A stretch of DNA of 64,000 nucleotides from Flagellimonas hymeniacidonis (GTDB taxonomy: Bacteria > Bacteroidota > Bacteroidia > Flavobacteriales > Flavobacteriaceae). Every line of letters begins with the position of its first letter. Within the stretch, counting starts at the first letter, position 1. The position numbers were made by a program, and so were the translations under genes. Under the pieces are notes generated by a model. It searched no databases. It saw only the letters and a list, made by a program, of their open reading frames with translations, and had not been told where the DNA came from. Below, one piece after another: positions 1 to 8,745 of this stretch. The stretch spans positions 1,426,001 through 1,490,000 of the forward strand of contig NZ_VRUR01000002.1 in the NCBI RefSeq assembly GCF_008040165.1, read 5' to 3'.

Positions 1-556
1 CATTTATAACCTCCACAACTTGTTTGTCAGTGTTAATAAGAAGGCAATTGTCATAGCCATTTTCCTTTGCATAAACACTAGCAACTACATTAAGTATTTT
101 ATTGGACGTTTTAAGGTTGGATAACATATCCTTGTTTACAAAATAATCTTTGAACAGTTCTACTTCATAATCTCCATCATTGATTATATAATATGGAGAT
201 TCCAATGGGCTTACATCAATAACATATGAAACTTCGTTCGTAACAGGGTTGTACATCCCTCCATCATTTCTAAAAATGGTCAGTCTAACCCTAACAGCTT
301 TATCTTCAAGGTTGTTTTTAGAAACAGTTCTCTTAATTTCTTCTTCCAAAAATTCCAAAGTAAACTCCATTGGAATTTCCATTCTTAAAATACGCATGGA
401 TGCCATTAATCTAAAATAATGGTCTTCCCAAAAAAAGATGGTTCCGTTTACAAACCGTGCTGTTTCAAAAAGAGCGTCACCATACTTTAATCCCCTGTTG
501 TTGGGCCCAAGAATTGACTCGCCTTTTGAATAAAGTTTACCATTAAAATTGACCAT
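1..556 (-). CDS. Class IV PLP aminotransferase (PabC/IlvE-like), C-terminus cut by window edge
   Basis: A leftward reading frame runs open from an ATG ending at 556 to the window edge, giving about 185 N-terminal residues. The start MVNFNGKLYSKGESILGPNN, followed by RGLKYGDALFET, is the fold-type IV aminotransferase N-terminus seen in aminodeoxychorismate lyase and branched-chain aminotransferase. The motif NLKTSNK places the likely PLP lysine at K149. The family acts in the cytoplasm, making p-aminobenzoate for folate or transaminating branched-chain amino acids. The missing C-terminus prevents choosing between these, and the short N-terminus favours the PabC-like group. The downstream START-like gene is on the same strand about 54 bases upstream of this start, so the two may be co-transcribed. 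Confidence 0.8.
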   Translation of the reverse strand, partial: MVNFNGKLYSKGESILGPNNRGLKYGDALFETARFVNGTIFFWEDHYFRLMASMRILRMEIPMEFTLEFLEEEIKRTVSKNNLEDKAVRVRLTIFRNDGGMYNPVTNEVSYVIDVSPLESPYYIINDGDYEVELFKDYFVNKDMLSNLKTSNKILNVVASVYAKENGYDNCLLINTDKQVVEVIN

Positions 557-610
557 AAAAAAAGCCTTGAAAAAATCAAGGCCAAATATACGTTTTAGTT
601 CAGAATCCTT

Positions 611-994
611 CTATTTAGAACCCAGTACTTGTTTTAAATCCGATACTTGATTTTCCCAAAGCATTTTTGCTTCATCCACCTCGCCATCATCTGCAAAATC
701 CGTAATGAACAAAGAGACATCTTTGGTAATCTCATCTACAATGATGCGCATTTCAAAATAACTATCATCATCATTTTCCTCCCAGGAAAATTTTACAAAT
801 TCGTCACTCTTTTTTTTCAACATTTTGGCATTTTCCTCAGCACCATCCCAAATAAAGGTGAACATTTCACTACGGGAATTAACGTTGTCCGCATACCATT
901 CAGACAAACCAGAAGGAGTGGATATGTATTGGTAAAGCAACTGTGGAGAGGCTTGAATAACAAACTCTATTTCAAATTTAATCATATCACTCAT
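611..994 (-). CDS. START-like domain protein (AHSA1/SRPBCC fold)
   Basis: This 127-residue soluble protein begins MIKFEIEFVIQASPQLLYQY after a short MSD. It continues with ISTPSGLSEWYADNV, the typical opening of small SRPBCC/START-like proteins. Single-domain members of this kind are common in Flavobacteriaceae. The fold makes a hydrophobic ligand cavity, but the ligand is unknown here. No signal peptide or membrane segment is present, so the protein is cytoplasmic. It sits upstream of the class IV aminotransferase on the same strand. It is not recognisable as an Aha1 co-chaperone in any specific sense. Confidence 0.75.
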   Translation of the reverse strand: MSDMIKFEIEFVIQASPQLLYQYISTPSGLSEWYADNVNSRSEMFTFIWDGAEENAKMLKKKSDEFVKFSWEENDDDSYFEMRIIVDEITKDVSLFITDFADDGEVDEAKMLWENQVSDLKQVLGSK

Positions 995-1076
995 TATAAT
1001 GCTCGGTTTTTTCTTTCGACAATTGATATAGGTGGGAAGATATAAAAATAAATATCAAATAATAAATTAATTTGGA

Positions 1077-1109
1077 TTTTGATTGAGCAAAAATTAAACT
1101 TTATATTTG
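1077..1109 (+). promoter_or_regulatory. Bacteroidota-type promoter for tRNA-Met
   Basis: A perfect -7 element TATATTTG (TAnnTTTG consensus) ends at 1109. A TTTTG ending at 1081 serves as the -33 element, leaving a 20-base spacer. Initiation a few bases further on would give a short leader before the tRNA at 1130. This is the primary sigma factor signature established for Bacteroides and Flavobacterium. Confidence 0.65.
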
Positions 1110-1129
1110 CACCCGTTTAACCGCACCAT

Positions 1130-1203
1130 GGCGAGGTAGCTCAGGTGGTTAGAGCGCAGGATTCATAACCCTGAGGTCGGGGGTTCAAGTCCCCCTCTCG
1201 CTA
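1130..1203 (+). tRNA. tRNA-Met (CAT anticodon), elongator type
   Basis: A 74-base cloverleaf can be drawn. The acceptor arm is GGCGAGG paired with TCTCGCT, with two G-U pairs. The D arm starts GCTC, the anticodon loop is TTCATAA, and the T arm is GGGGG/CCCCC around TTCAAGT. The discriminator is A, and CCA is not encoded. Because 1-72 is a G-U pair and the initiator hallmarks are absent, elongator Met is preferred. A tRNA-Ile with a lysidine-modified CAT anticodon cannot be fully excluded by eye. The anticodon stem has one A-C mismatch next to the loop. Confidence 0.93.
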
Positions 1204-1211
1204 CAAATAAA

Positions 1212-1240
1212 CCCTTGAAAATCAAGGGCTTATTTTATTA
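1212..1240 (+). terminator. Rho-independent terminator after tRNA-Met
   Basis: CCCTTGA and TCAAGGG form a 7-bp stem with an AAA loop, followed by a T-rich run. The hairpin begins nine bases after the tRNA, as expected for the end of its transcript. Confidence 0.7.
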
Positions 1241-1571
1241 ATTTCTAAATCCCTAATCTCACATATAAAAGTGCCATTTTGTGTTTTTTTAGACATTATT
1301 TTCTTTAGAAATCATTGAGATAGTTCCTTCTATTTAAAGGATTTACCACTGACTATGGTTTCATTTTAAAATAGCGTAATTTCATAGCACAGGGCATTAA
1401 TCCTTACAGCTCTGCTGATCATAATACTCTCAACTATAGATTCTTTGTATTGCATTAGAAAAGAGGACGTGAAAACTTTATCTTCTCAACATATGCACTT
1501 AATCATTTATCCATGCCGTCCACTAGAATCAATTTTTTGTCGACCTTTATAAGTGCAGAAAAGAAACCAAT
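1241..1571. other. Gene-free spacer between tRNA terminator and DUF4249 gene
   Basis: About 330 AT-rich bases show no reading frame of note, no repeat and no perfect TAnnTTTG match. The promoter of the DUF4249/TonB pair must lie here, but I could not place it. Confidence 0.5.
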
Positions 1572-2756
1572 ATGCCCAAGTTTATTAAAAAAAAATGCTT
1601 TTGCTATTGGAGAGGGTTGTTATGTTATAGTCTTATAATTTTCCATATGGGGTGTGTTGACCCTGTAGAACCCATTTTCGAAAACGAAGAAGGGTTGATT
1701 TATGTAGATGCTTTTTTGTCAACAACCTTGGGTTCTTCTTTTGTTACCGTATCGGAATCGGTCTTGGATTTTGACAGGCTGAGATTTAATTTTTTAAACG
1801 ATGCCGAAGTCAAATATCGGAATGTAGAAACCAATTTAGAAGTTTCCCTAATATCCCAAGAAAACACCTATGTTCCACCATCTGATTTTGCTGCTGAGGA
1901 AGGAAGCGTCTGGGAGCTTTCCATTTTTCTGCCAGATGGCACGGAGTATCGGTCTTCACCTGAACGGATTTCGGAGCCCGTTGCTATTGCAGATATCCGC
2001 GCTACCTATAACCCCGAACTGATCTTTAGGGACAGTAAAGATGAGTTTCTTCCAGGCCATTTTATATCCATAGACTTGGAAGACCCTGCGGATAAGGACA
2101 ATTATTACTTCTGGCGCTTTACTTCGTTTGAAAGTCTAATGATCTGTAAAAGCTGCACGAATGGCATTTTAAGAAACGGGGAGTGTCAAGAAAATGCTGT
2201 ATTTGGTCTGGATTACACCGCTGATTATTTGTGCGAGCAGGATTGTTGGCAAAAACGATATAATGAAAACATCAAGATTTTTTCGGATGAATTCACCAAT
2301 GGTCTTCAAATCACTGCACTGCCCGTAGCAGATGTGCTGCTATATTCAAAAGAGAATATTGTAGTAGAACTACAACAGTTTTCCCTATCCCCTGAGGCTT
2401 ATGAGTATTATAAGGTGCTCAAAGATATTGTGGACAACAATGGCGGACTTAACGCTCCACCTCCGGCCGCTCTAGTGGGTAATATGTTCAATGCCCAAGA
2501 TGACAATGAATTTGTGTTAGGGCGATTCACGGCTGCTGCCACTACCACGATATCTATTTTTATTGATAGGGAAGATATCGAAGAACCTCCTATAGAAGTT
2601 ACTAGACCTCTTGAATTGGAATCTTGTTTTATATTATGCGATCCTGCGCAATGTACCGGTGAGGCGCCGCCCTGTTCCGTTCCAATAGTAACCAGCACGA
2701 GTTGTTCCGAAACCCGATTTATGACAGCTATTGAACCAGATGCATGGGAAGAATAA
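1572..2756 (+). CDS. DUF4249 family outer-membrane lipoprotein
   Basis: The 394-residue protein starts with a basic, hydrophobic signal ending in a lipobox-like HMGC (Cys28), so it is predicted to be a lipoprotein. The mature start VDPVEPIFENEEGLIYVDAF resembles the N-terminus of the DUF4249 family, whose members are encoded beside TonB-dependent receptors in Bacteroidota. Many cysteines occur in two clusters, around residues 195-230 and in the last 50 residues, which suggests disulfides outside the cytoplasm. The following receptor starts a few bases after its stop, so the two are probably co-translated and form one uptake complex, as SusD does with SusC. The substrate is unknown. Confidence 0.75.
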   Translation: MPKFIKKKCFCYWRGLLCYSLIIFHMGCVDPVEPIFENEEGLIYVDAFLSTTLGSSFVTVSESVLDFDRLRFNFLNDAEVKYRNVETNLEVSLISQENTYVPPSDFAAEEGSVWELSIFLPDGTEYRSSPERISEPVAIADIRATYNPELIFRDSKDEFLPGHFISIDLEDPADKDNYYFWRFTSFESLMICKSCTNGILRNGECQENAVFGLDYTADYLCEQDCWQKRYNENIKIFSDEFTNGLQITALPVADVLLYSKENIVVELQQFSLSPEAYEYYKVLKDIVDNNGGLNAPPPAALVGNMFNAQDDNEFVLGRFTAAATTTISIFIDREDIEEPPIEVTRPLELESCFILCDPAQCTGEAPPCSVPIVTSTSCSETRFMTAIEPDAWEE

Positions 2757-2764
2757 AACTCCAT

Positions 2765-5182
2765 ATGAAAACAGTTACCTGTATATGTGTTTTTCTTTTT
2801 GCCACGTTCAGTGGCACCTTAATCGCACAAACACCTCAGTACAGACTGTCGTTTGAAATTACGGATGAAAATGGTGCGGGTATCGAAAATGCCCAAATTT
2901 CCATTACTCCTTGTTCTTGTGGAGGGATTACTGATAGCAGTGGATTTTTAACCCTAGAACTTCCTCGGGATACCTATACCATAGTGGTAAGCAATATTGG
3001 GTATAAAGAGTATGCACAACAGATTATATTGAATCGTGAAGTTCTTTTGCAAATACGTTTGTCCGAGCAAGAACAGCAACTTTCAGAAGTAGTGGTCAAA
3101 GCCAAAAAGGTCAATGATAATATAGAATCGCCCCAAATGGGTGTAGTACAATTAAAAGCGCCAGAATTAAAAAAGCTGCCCATGGCTTTAGGGGAATTTG
3201 ATGTACTCAAAAGCATGACGTTGGTTGCCGGGGTAAATAATGCTGGTGATGTAAGTAATGGACTTTCCGTTAGAGGAGGGTCTTTGGACCAAAATCTTTT
3301 GTTGTATGAGTATGCCCCTATTTTTAATCCTACACATTTGTTTGGCCTTATTTCGGTTTTCACACCTGATGCTGTGTCATCAGTAGACTTATATAGAGCT
3401 AATATTCCGTCCCGCTATGGGGGTCGTGTTGCTTCGGTTTTGGATATCAAAGTGAAAAATCCGTATGTTGATAAATTCAAGTTAGAGGGTGGTTTGGGAT
3501 TATTATCCAGTAGATTGTCCGTTGAGACACCTTTAATAAAAGATAAATTGATGCTCCAAGCCGGGGTTCGAGGAGGTTTTACCGATTTTTTACTCCCACT
3601 TTTTTCCGAGCGTTTAAAAAATACGAAAGCTAGATTTACAGATGGAACTATAAAATTGGTTTACCTACCTACGGAAAATGACCAAATATTCTTTACGGGT
3701 TTCTATAGCAAGGATTTTTATCAATTAGATCTTATTTCCCAAATAGAAAATGTAAGCGCGGAAAGTAATCAATATGATTTTAGCACCTTGAACGGCACCT
3801 TAAAATGGACACATTCTTTTACTGATAATGCTACAATTAAAACGATATTGGTGGGTAGCGACTACACTCCAAAAATTATATTTCCAGAAATTGAAGGTGA
3901 TAATGAAATTGAGTTCGAATCTGCAATCAACTATCTGAGTTTTATTTCTGAGTTTTCGAAGAAAGTGGATACTGAGTTGGATTATTATATTGGGGTGCAA
4001 GCAAATCAATACAAAATCTCCCCAGGGAGTTTAAACCCTGGTACGGCAATAGATATTTCCGCAGTAAGCCTGAATAAAGAAACAAGCTACGAACTGTCTG
4101 GGTATGCCAATTTTAATTGGAAGCCGACCAACGCCTTTTCGCTTTCTGGTGGTTTAAGATATAACCATTTTACGCTCTTAGGCCCGTATACCCTTGCCAC
4201 CTTTGACGAGATGGATGGCTCCATTACCAATACAGAAGTTTTCGAGAAAGGAAAAGTTGTCCAAAGCTATACTGGTTTGGAACCACGGATGGGAATTTCT
4301 TTTTCTTTGGATAAAAATACCTCTTTAAAGGCAAGCTATGCCAGAGTAAACCAGTACCTTCAAAACATCTACAACAGCACTACACCATTACCTACCTCAA
4401 GGTGGAAGGTTGCTGATCCCAATATAAAACCTCAAATTGGGGATACCTATGGATTTGGCGTCTATCAAAATTTTAATAATAATGCTATTGAAATGAGCCT
4501 CGAAGGATATTATAGGGATACAAGAAATGTCCTCACCTATAAACCGGGCGCCGATTTTTTTCTTGAGGAGTTCGTGGAACAGGATATTGTTCAAGGTGAA
4601 GGACAAGCGTATGGTATTGAGCTTGGTTTTAGAAAACCCAGAGGAAGTGTAAACGGATGGTTTAACTATACTTGGTCAAGAAGTTTATTAAGATCTGTAA
4701 ACGAACGTTTGGCAGATAGGATCAACAACAATAATTGGTTTGCATCTGACTATGATAGACCTCATGTCTTTAATGGTACCATCAATTTTGAAAATGATAG
4801 GTACAATACTGTAAGCTTTAATTTTACAGCGCAAACGGGAAGACCTTTTACCGCACCCAATGCCACAGTCGATGTAGATGGTATAGCCGCACCAATTTTC
4901 TTGGAAAGAAACAATGCACGGCTTCCCCTATATCATCGATTGGATTTTTCATGGAATGTTCATTTTAGCAAGAGTAAGAGAAATAAACGATGGGAAAACG
5001 ATTGGACATTTACCATTTATAATGTTTATGGAAGAAAAAATCCGATAAATACGTTCTACTCGCAACGTGTGGATTTTTCTGAAAATGCAGAGATTTTTAA
5101 AGGTAGCCCTTTAGGGGCTTATGAAATAACATTGCTAAACAGCCCATTGGTTTCATTGACCTACAATTTTAAATTTCAATAG
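2765..5182 (+). CDS. TonB-dependent receptor with carboxypeptidase-like N-terminal domain
   Basis: I choose the ATG at 2765 because it opens a clean signal peptide (MKTVTCICVFLFA then IAQ). An upstream in-frame ATG overlaps the previous gene and spoils the signal. The 805-residue product has a carboxypeptidase-regulatory-like beta domain (about residues 25-110), a plug domain (about 115-220, including GLSVRGGSLDQNLLLYE) and a 22-strand-type barrel to the C-terminus. It would sit in the outer membrane and import a bulky ligand using TonB energy, with the DUF4249 lipoprotein as partner. No ligand can be inferred from neighbours, since the adjacent genes are unrelated metabolic ones. Confidence 0.88.
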   Translation: MKTVTCICVFLFATFSGTLIAQTPQYRLSFEITDENGAGIENAQISITPCSCGGITDSSGFLTLELPRDTYTIVVSNIGYKEYAQQIILNREVLLQIRLSEQEQQLSEVVVKAKKVNDNIESPQMGVVQLKAPELKKLPMALGEFDVLKSMTLVAGVNNAGDVSNGLSVRGGSLDQNLLLYEYAPIFNPTHLFGLISVFTPDAVSSVDLYRANIPSRYGGRVASVLDIKVKNPYVDKFKLEGGLGLLSSRLSVETPLIKDKLMLQAGVRGGFTDFLLPLFSERLKNTKARFTDGTIKLVYLPTENDQIFFTGFYSKDFYQLDLISQIENVSAESNQYDFSTLNGTLKWTHSFTDNATIKTILVGSDYTPKIIFPEIEGDNEIEFESAINYLSFISEFSKKVDTELDYYIGVQANQYKISPGSLNPGTAIDISAVSLNKETSYELSGYANFNWKPTNAFSLSGGLRYNHFTLLGPYTLATFDEMDGSITNTEVFEKGKVVQSYTGLEPRMGISFSLDKNTSLKASYARVNQYLQNIYNSTTPLPTSRWKVADPNIKPQIGDTYGFGVYQNFNNNAIEMSLEGYYRDTRNVLTYKPGADFFLEEFVEQDIVQGEGQAYGIELGFRKPRGSVNGWFNYTWSRSLLRSVNERLADRINNNNWFASDYDRPHVFNGTINFENDRYNTVSFNFTAQTGRPFTAPNATVDVDGIAAPIFLERNNARLPLYHRLDFSWNVHFSKSKRNKRWENDWTFTIYNVYGRKNPINTFYSQRVDFSENAEIFKGSPLGAYEITLLNSPLVSLTYNFKFQ

Positions 5183-5233
5183 GAAGGAACATCCCTTTTA
5201 CGAGAAGTAATATTTCAACCAAACCTGTAAACG

Positions 5234-7141
5234 CTATAGACTCTCCGACATTATTTTCTCCACCACTTCTGGATTCAATAATGTTGAAATATCACCTAGA
5301 TTGTCGGTGTCATTAGAAGCAATTTTTCTGAGAATACGACGCATAATCTTTCCGCTTCGGGTTTTGGGAAGTCCGGGTACAAATTGAATTTTGTCCAGTT
5401 TGGCAATGGGGCCAATATGCTCCGTAATCACCTGATTGATTTCCTTTTTTAAATTATCACGATCCCTGGATTCCCCTGTTGCCTTAAGAATAACATAGCC
5501 GTAGAGTGCATTTCCTTTAATATCATGTGGGAAACCTACAATGGCAGATTCTGCAACAGCCGGATGTTCATTAATAGCATCTTCAATAGGAGCAGTGCCC
5601 AGATTATGACCAGAAACAATAATCACATCATCTACCCTACCGGTGATTCTATAATACCCTACCTCATCGCGTAGTGCGCCATCGCCAGTGAAATATTTAC
5701 CCTCAAAAGCCGAAAAATAAGTGTCTTTATAGCGTTGATGATCACCCCAAATGGATCGTGCTATAGATGGCCATGGGAATTTCACACACAAACGACCATC
5801 AACCTGATTTCCTGTAATTTCTACTCCATTTTCATCCATCAACGCGGGCTGAATACCCGGCATGGGCAAGGTGGCATAAGTGGGTTTGGTGGGTGTGGAA
5901 AAGGGAATGGGAGAGATTAAAATCCCACCCGTTTCGGTTTGCCACCACGTATCTACAATGGGGCATTTCTTCTCCCCTACATGATCATTGTACCAATGCC
6001 ATGCTTCCTCATTAATGGGTTCTCCTACTGTACCCAATACTTTTAAACTTGAAAGATCGTGATTGGTTACAAAATCCAAATTCTCTTTAGCCAGTGCCCT
6101 AATAGCAGTAGGGGCAGTATAGAATTGTGTTACTTTATGTTTCTGAACAATATCCCAAAAGCGTCCAAAATCTGGATAAGAAGGAACACCTTCAAACATT
6201 ATTGTGGTGGCTCCATTAGCTAACGGGCCATATACAATATAGGAATGGCCGGTAATCCAGCCAATATCAGCGGTACACCAATACACATCATCTTCACGAT
6301 ATTGAAATACATTTTTGAAAGTATAGGCTGTGTAGACCATATACCCCGCCGTGGTATGCATCATCCCTTTTGGGCGTCCGGTTGACCCGGAAGTATATAA
6401 AATAAACAATGGATCTTCCGCATCCATAATTTCAGGGGTGAAATCTGAGTACGCCTTATCCAATAGAGGTTGTAACCACTTATCTCTGCCCTTTTCCATA
6501 TGAATATCGGAACCAGTACGTTTAGCCACCAAAACAGTTTTTACATCAGGGCACTGGGTCAAAGCTTCATCCACAATGCCTTTTAAATCGATTGTTTTAC
6601 TCCCCCTAAAAGATCCATCCGAAGTCAATACCATTTTAGCTTCGCAATCAACAATACGTGTTGCCAATGCGGTGGAAGAAAATCCTGCAAAAACCACAGA
6701 ATGAATAGCTCCGATTCGGGCACAGGCCAAAACGGAAATTGCCAATTCTGGAATCATGGGAAGATAAATGACCACCCTATCCCCTTTTTGAATGCCATTG
6801 TCCTTAAGTACATTGGCAAACTTGCAAACACGCTCATGTAACGCTCTATATGTGATATGTTGCGCTTCTTCTTTTGGGTCGTTGGGTTCAAAGAGAATTG
6901 CCGTCTTGTCTCCCCGGATATGCAAATGCCTATCAATACAATTTTCCGTGATATTGAGCTTTGCTCCATCAAACCATTTAATTTCTGGCTTGGAGAAATC
7001 CCAGTCCAATACCGAATTCCACTTTTTGCGCCAAACAAAATGTTCCTCTGCAATTTCTTCCCAAAACCCTTCTGGGTTTCGAACCGATTTTCTATATACT
7101 TGAAAATATTCTTCTAAGTGTTTAATATGGTAATTGCTCAT
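5234..7141 (-). CDS. acs: Acetate--CoA ligase (acetyl-CoA synthetase)
   Basis: The enzyme activates acetate to acetyl-CoA through acetyl-AMP in the cytoplasm. The ATG at 7141 follows a GGAG sequence and gives the normal family length of 635 residues. A longer frame to 7234 adds an unrelated hydrophobic stretch and is rejected. Visible signatures are the adenylate P-loop YTSGSTGRPKG (residues 249-259), the VDTWWQTETGG region, the hinge segment TGRVDDVIIVSGHNLGTAPI, and the C-terminal PKTRSGKIMRR with the regulatory, acetylatable lysine at about K598. The sodium/solute symporter pair about 1.6 kb away, in the family that includes acetate permeases, is a plausible functional partner. Confidence 0.95.
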   Translation of the reverse strand: MSNYHIKHLEEYFQVYRKSVRNPEGFWEEIAEEHFVWRKKWNSVLDWDFSKPEIKWFDGAKLNITENCIDRHLHIRGDKTAILFEPNDPKEEAQHITYRALHERVCKFANVLKDNGIQKGDRVVIYLPMIPELAISVLACARIGAIHSVVFAGFSSTALATRIVDCEAKMVLTSDGSFRGSKTIDLKGIVDEALTQCPDVKTVLVAKRTGSDIHMEKGRDKWLQPLLDKAYSDFTPEIMDAEDPLFILYTSGSTGRPKGMMHTTAGYMVYTAYTFKNVFQYREDDVYWCTADIGWITGHSYIVYGPLANGATTIMFEGVPSYPDFGRFWDIVQKHKVTQFYTAPTAIRALAKENLDFVTNHDLSSLKVLGTVGEPINEEAWHWYNDHVGEKKCPIVDTWWQTETGGILISPIPFSTPTKPTYATLPMPGIQPALMDENGVEITGNQVDGRLCVKFPWPSIARSIWGDHQRYKDTYFSAFEGKYFTGDGALRDEVGYYRITGRVDDVIIVSGHNLGTAPIEDAINEHPAVAESAIVGFPHDIKGNALYGYVILKATGESRDRDNLKKEINQVITEHIGPIAKLDKIQFVPGLPKTRSGKIMRRILRKIASNDTDNLGDISTLLNPEVVEKIMSESL

Positions 7142-7314
7142 AGGTGGTGCTCCAAATTTTTTGAACTTTAAAAATAACAAAAAAGTAAGAGCAGTTATCG
7201 TATTGTAGAATTTATCGACGGAAGGAGAACACATGGCATTAATCCACTAAATACCATCGACCAATGACCCAAGAAAGATAAATATGTACATTGTACTCAT
7301 CTAAAAAAGTAATC

Positions 7315-8733
7315 ATGCGTAACCTTATTTTTTTTGTTGCCCTATTCTTATTTCATGTTTATGTAACTGGGCAAACCAAATTATCCAACGAAACAAAGGC
7401 ATATGTTTCATATGAAAAGGGTACTTATTTGCTCCAAAACCTTACCCTTATTGATGGCAATGGAACTGCCGCCAAGACCAACCAAGATATTCTTATTGTA
7501 AACGATAAAATAGAAAAGGTAGGCGCGGATTTGATTGCACCGGAAAATGCTACCGTAATCAATATGATGGGAAAAAGCGCCATTCCGGGCCTAGTGATGC
7601 TTCATGAGCATCTCTTTTACCCTAAATCCACACCAGAGCACATTTATGGAGTGGATCAAATGAGCTATTCCTTTCCAAAATTGTATCTCGCTGCTGGGGT
7701 TACTACCATGCGTACCGCAGGGAGCATTATGCCTCAATCTGATGTGAACATTAAAAAAGCCATTCAAAACGGAAATACTCCAGGACCAAATATGGATGTG
7801 ACAAGTCCCCATTTAGATCGAGAAGGTTTGGGAATTTACGAATTGGGTGCTTTTAACTCAACGGAACAGTTTGTAAATGCCATCAATTTCTATGCTGATA
7901 TGGGAGTGACATCAATTAAAGTATACAATTTTATTACCAGAAATGACCTTAAAGCCATTGTAAAGGCTGCCCATGCCAGAAACATGAAAGTTACCGGACA
8001 TTTGTGTTCCATTACCTACCGTGAAGCAGCAGATATCGGAATTGATAACCTTGAACATGGATTTTTTGCAAGTAGTGATTTTATAGAAAATAAAACGGAT
8101 GGTGAATGTCAACCGTTTGAAATGCACAAGTCCATGTTAAATCTGCCCATTGATTCAGAAAAAGTAACTGACCTTATTGCCCATTTGGTAAAGAAAAATG
8201 TGGCACTCACCTCAACTATCAATGTTTTTGAACCCTACACCAATAGAGAAGTTGTTCCTGGCGGAGGTATAGATGCCCTATTTACCAATTCAAAAGATAA
8301 AGTATATAAAAGATGGGCCAGCAAGCAAGGTAAAGATTCTTTGGACTATGTGCTCTTTAACAAATCGAAGGTGTGGGAAAAAATGTTTTTTGATGCAGGT
8401 GGTTTGCTGGTTGCAGGAACTGACCCCACCTATGATGGTAGAATAGTCGCTGGATATGCCAATATGAGATTATTGGAACTCTTTGTGGAAATGGGTTTCA
8501 CTATTCCCGAAGCAATTCAGATAGCTTCGTTTAATGGAGCTAAATATTTAGAACAGGAGGCTTCCATAGGAACCATTGAGCCTTCTAAAACTGCCGATTT
8601 GGTGATTATTGATGGGGATATCAGCAAAGATATTTCCGCGATACGGTCTATAGAAACCGTCTTTAAAAATGGCATTGGTTATGATTCTAAAAAACTGTTC
8701 GCTGCTGCAAAGGGATTAGTGGGTATTCGATAA
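7315..8733 (+). CDS. Secreted amidohydrolase family protein
   Basis: The start at MRNLIFFVALFLF gives a standard signal peptide ending near VTGQ; an upstream ATG adds eight residues and is less likely. The protein of about 472 residues has the metal-dependent amidohydrolase layout: an N-terminal beta sandwich (LIDGNGTAAKTNQDILIVND), the metal-ligand motif HEHLF, the KVTGHLCS and NLEHGFF histidines, the AGTDPTYDGR aspartate, and a C-terminal NGAKYLEQEASIGTIEPSK segment. It resembles periplasmic imidazolonepropionase/prolidase-like enzymes; the substrate is unknown. It is convergent with the symporter, leaving only about 12 bases between stops. Confidence 0.85.
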   Translation: MRNLIFFVALFLFHVYVTGQTKLSNETKAYVSYEKGTYLLQNLTLIDGNGTAAKTNQDILIVNDKIEKVGADLIAPENATVINMMGKSAIPGLVMLHEHLFYPKSTPEHIYGVDQMSYSFPKLYLAAGVTTMRTAGSIMPQSDVNIKKAIQNGNTPGPNMDVTSPHLDREGLGIYELGAFNSTEQFVNAINFYADMGVTSIKVYNFITRNDLKAIVKAAHARNMKVTGHLCSITYREAADIGIDNLEHGFFASSDFIENKTDGECQPFEMHKSMLNLPIDSEKVTDLIAHLVKKNVALTSTINVFEPYTNREVVPGGGIDALFTNSKDKVYKRWASKQGKDSLDYVLFNKSKVWEKMFFDAGGLLVAGTDPTYDGRIVAGYANMRLLELFVEMGFTIPEAIQIASFNGAKYLEQEASIGTIEPSKTADLVIIDGDISKDISAIRSIETVFKNGIGYDSKKLFAAAKGLVGIR

Positions 8734-8745
8734 CAAGATTCTCAG

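Noticed and set aside
647..1045. Rightward 132-residue frame
   Set aside because: It is antisense to the START-like gene, and its translation looks like a shadow with no domain or signal.
2408..2764. Leftward 118-residue frame
   Set aside because: It overlaps the 3' half of the DUF4249 gene antisense and has low-complexity serine/valine content.
7142..7234. N-terminal extension of acetyl-CoA synthetase
   Set aside because: The extra 31 residues are hydrophobic and absent from the family, and GGAG precedes the ATG at 7141.
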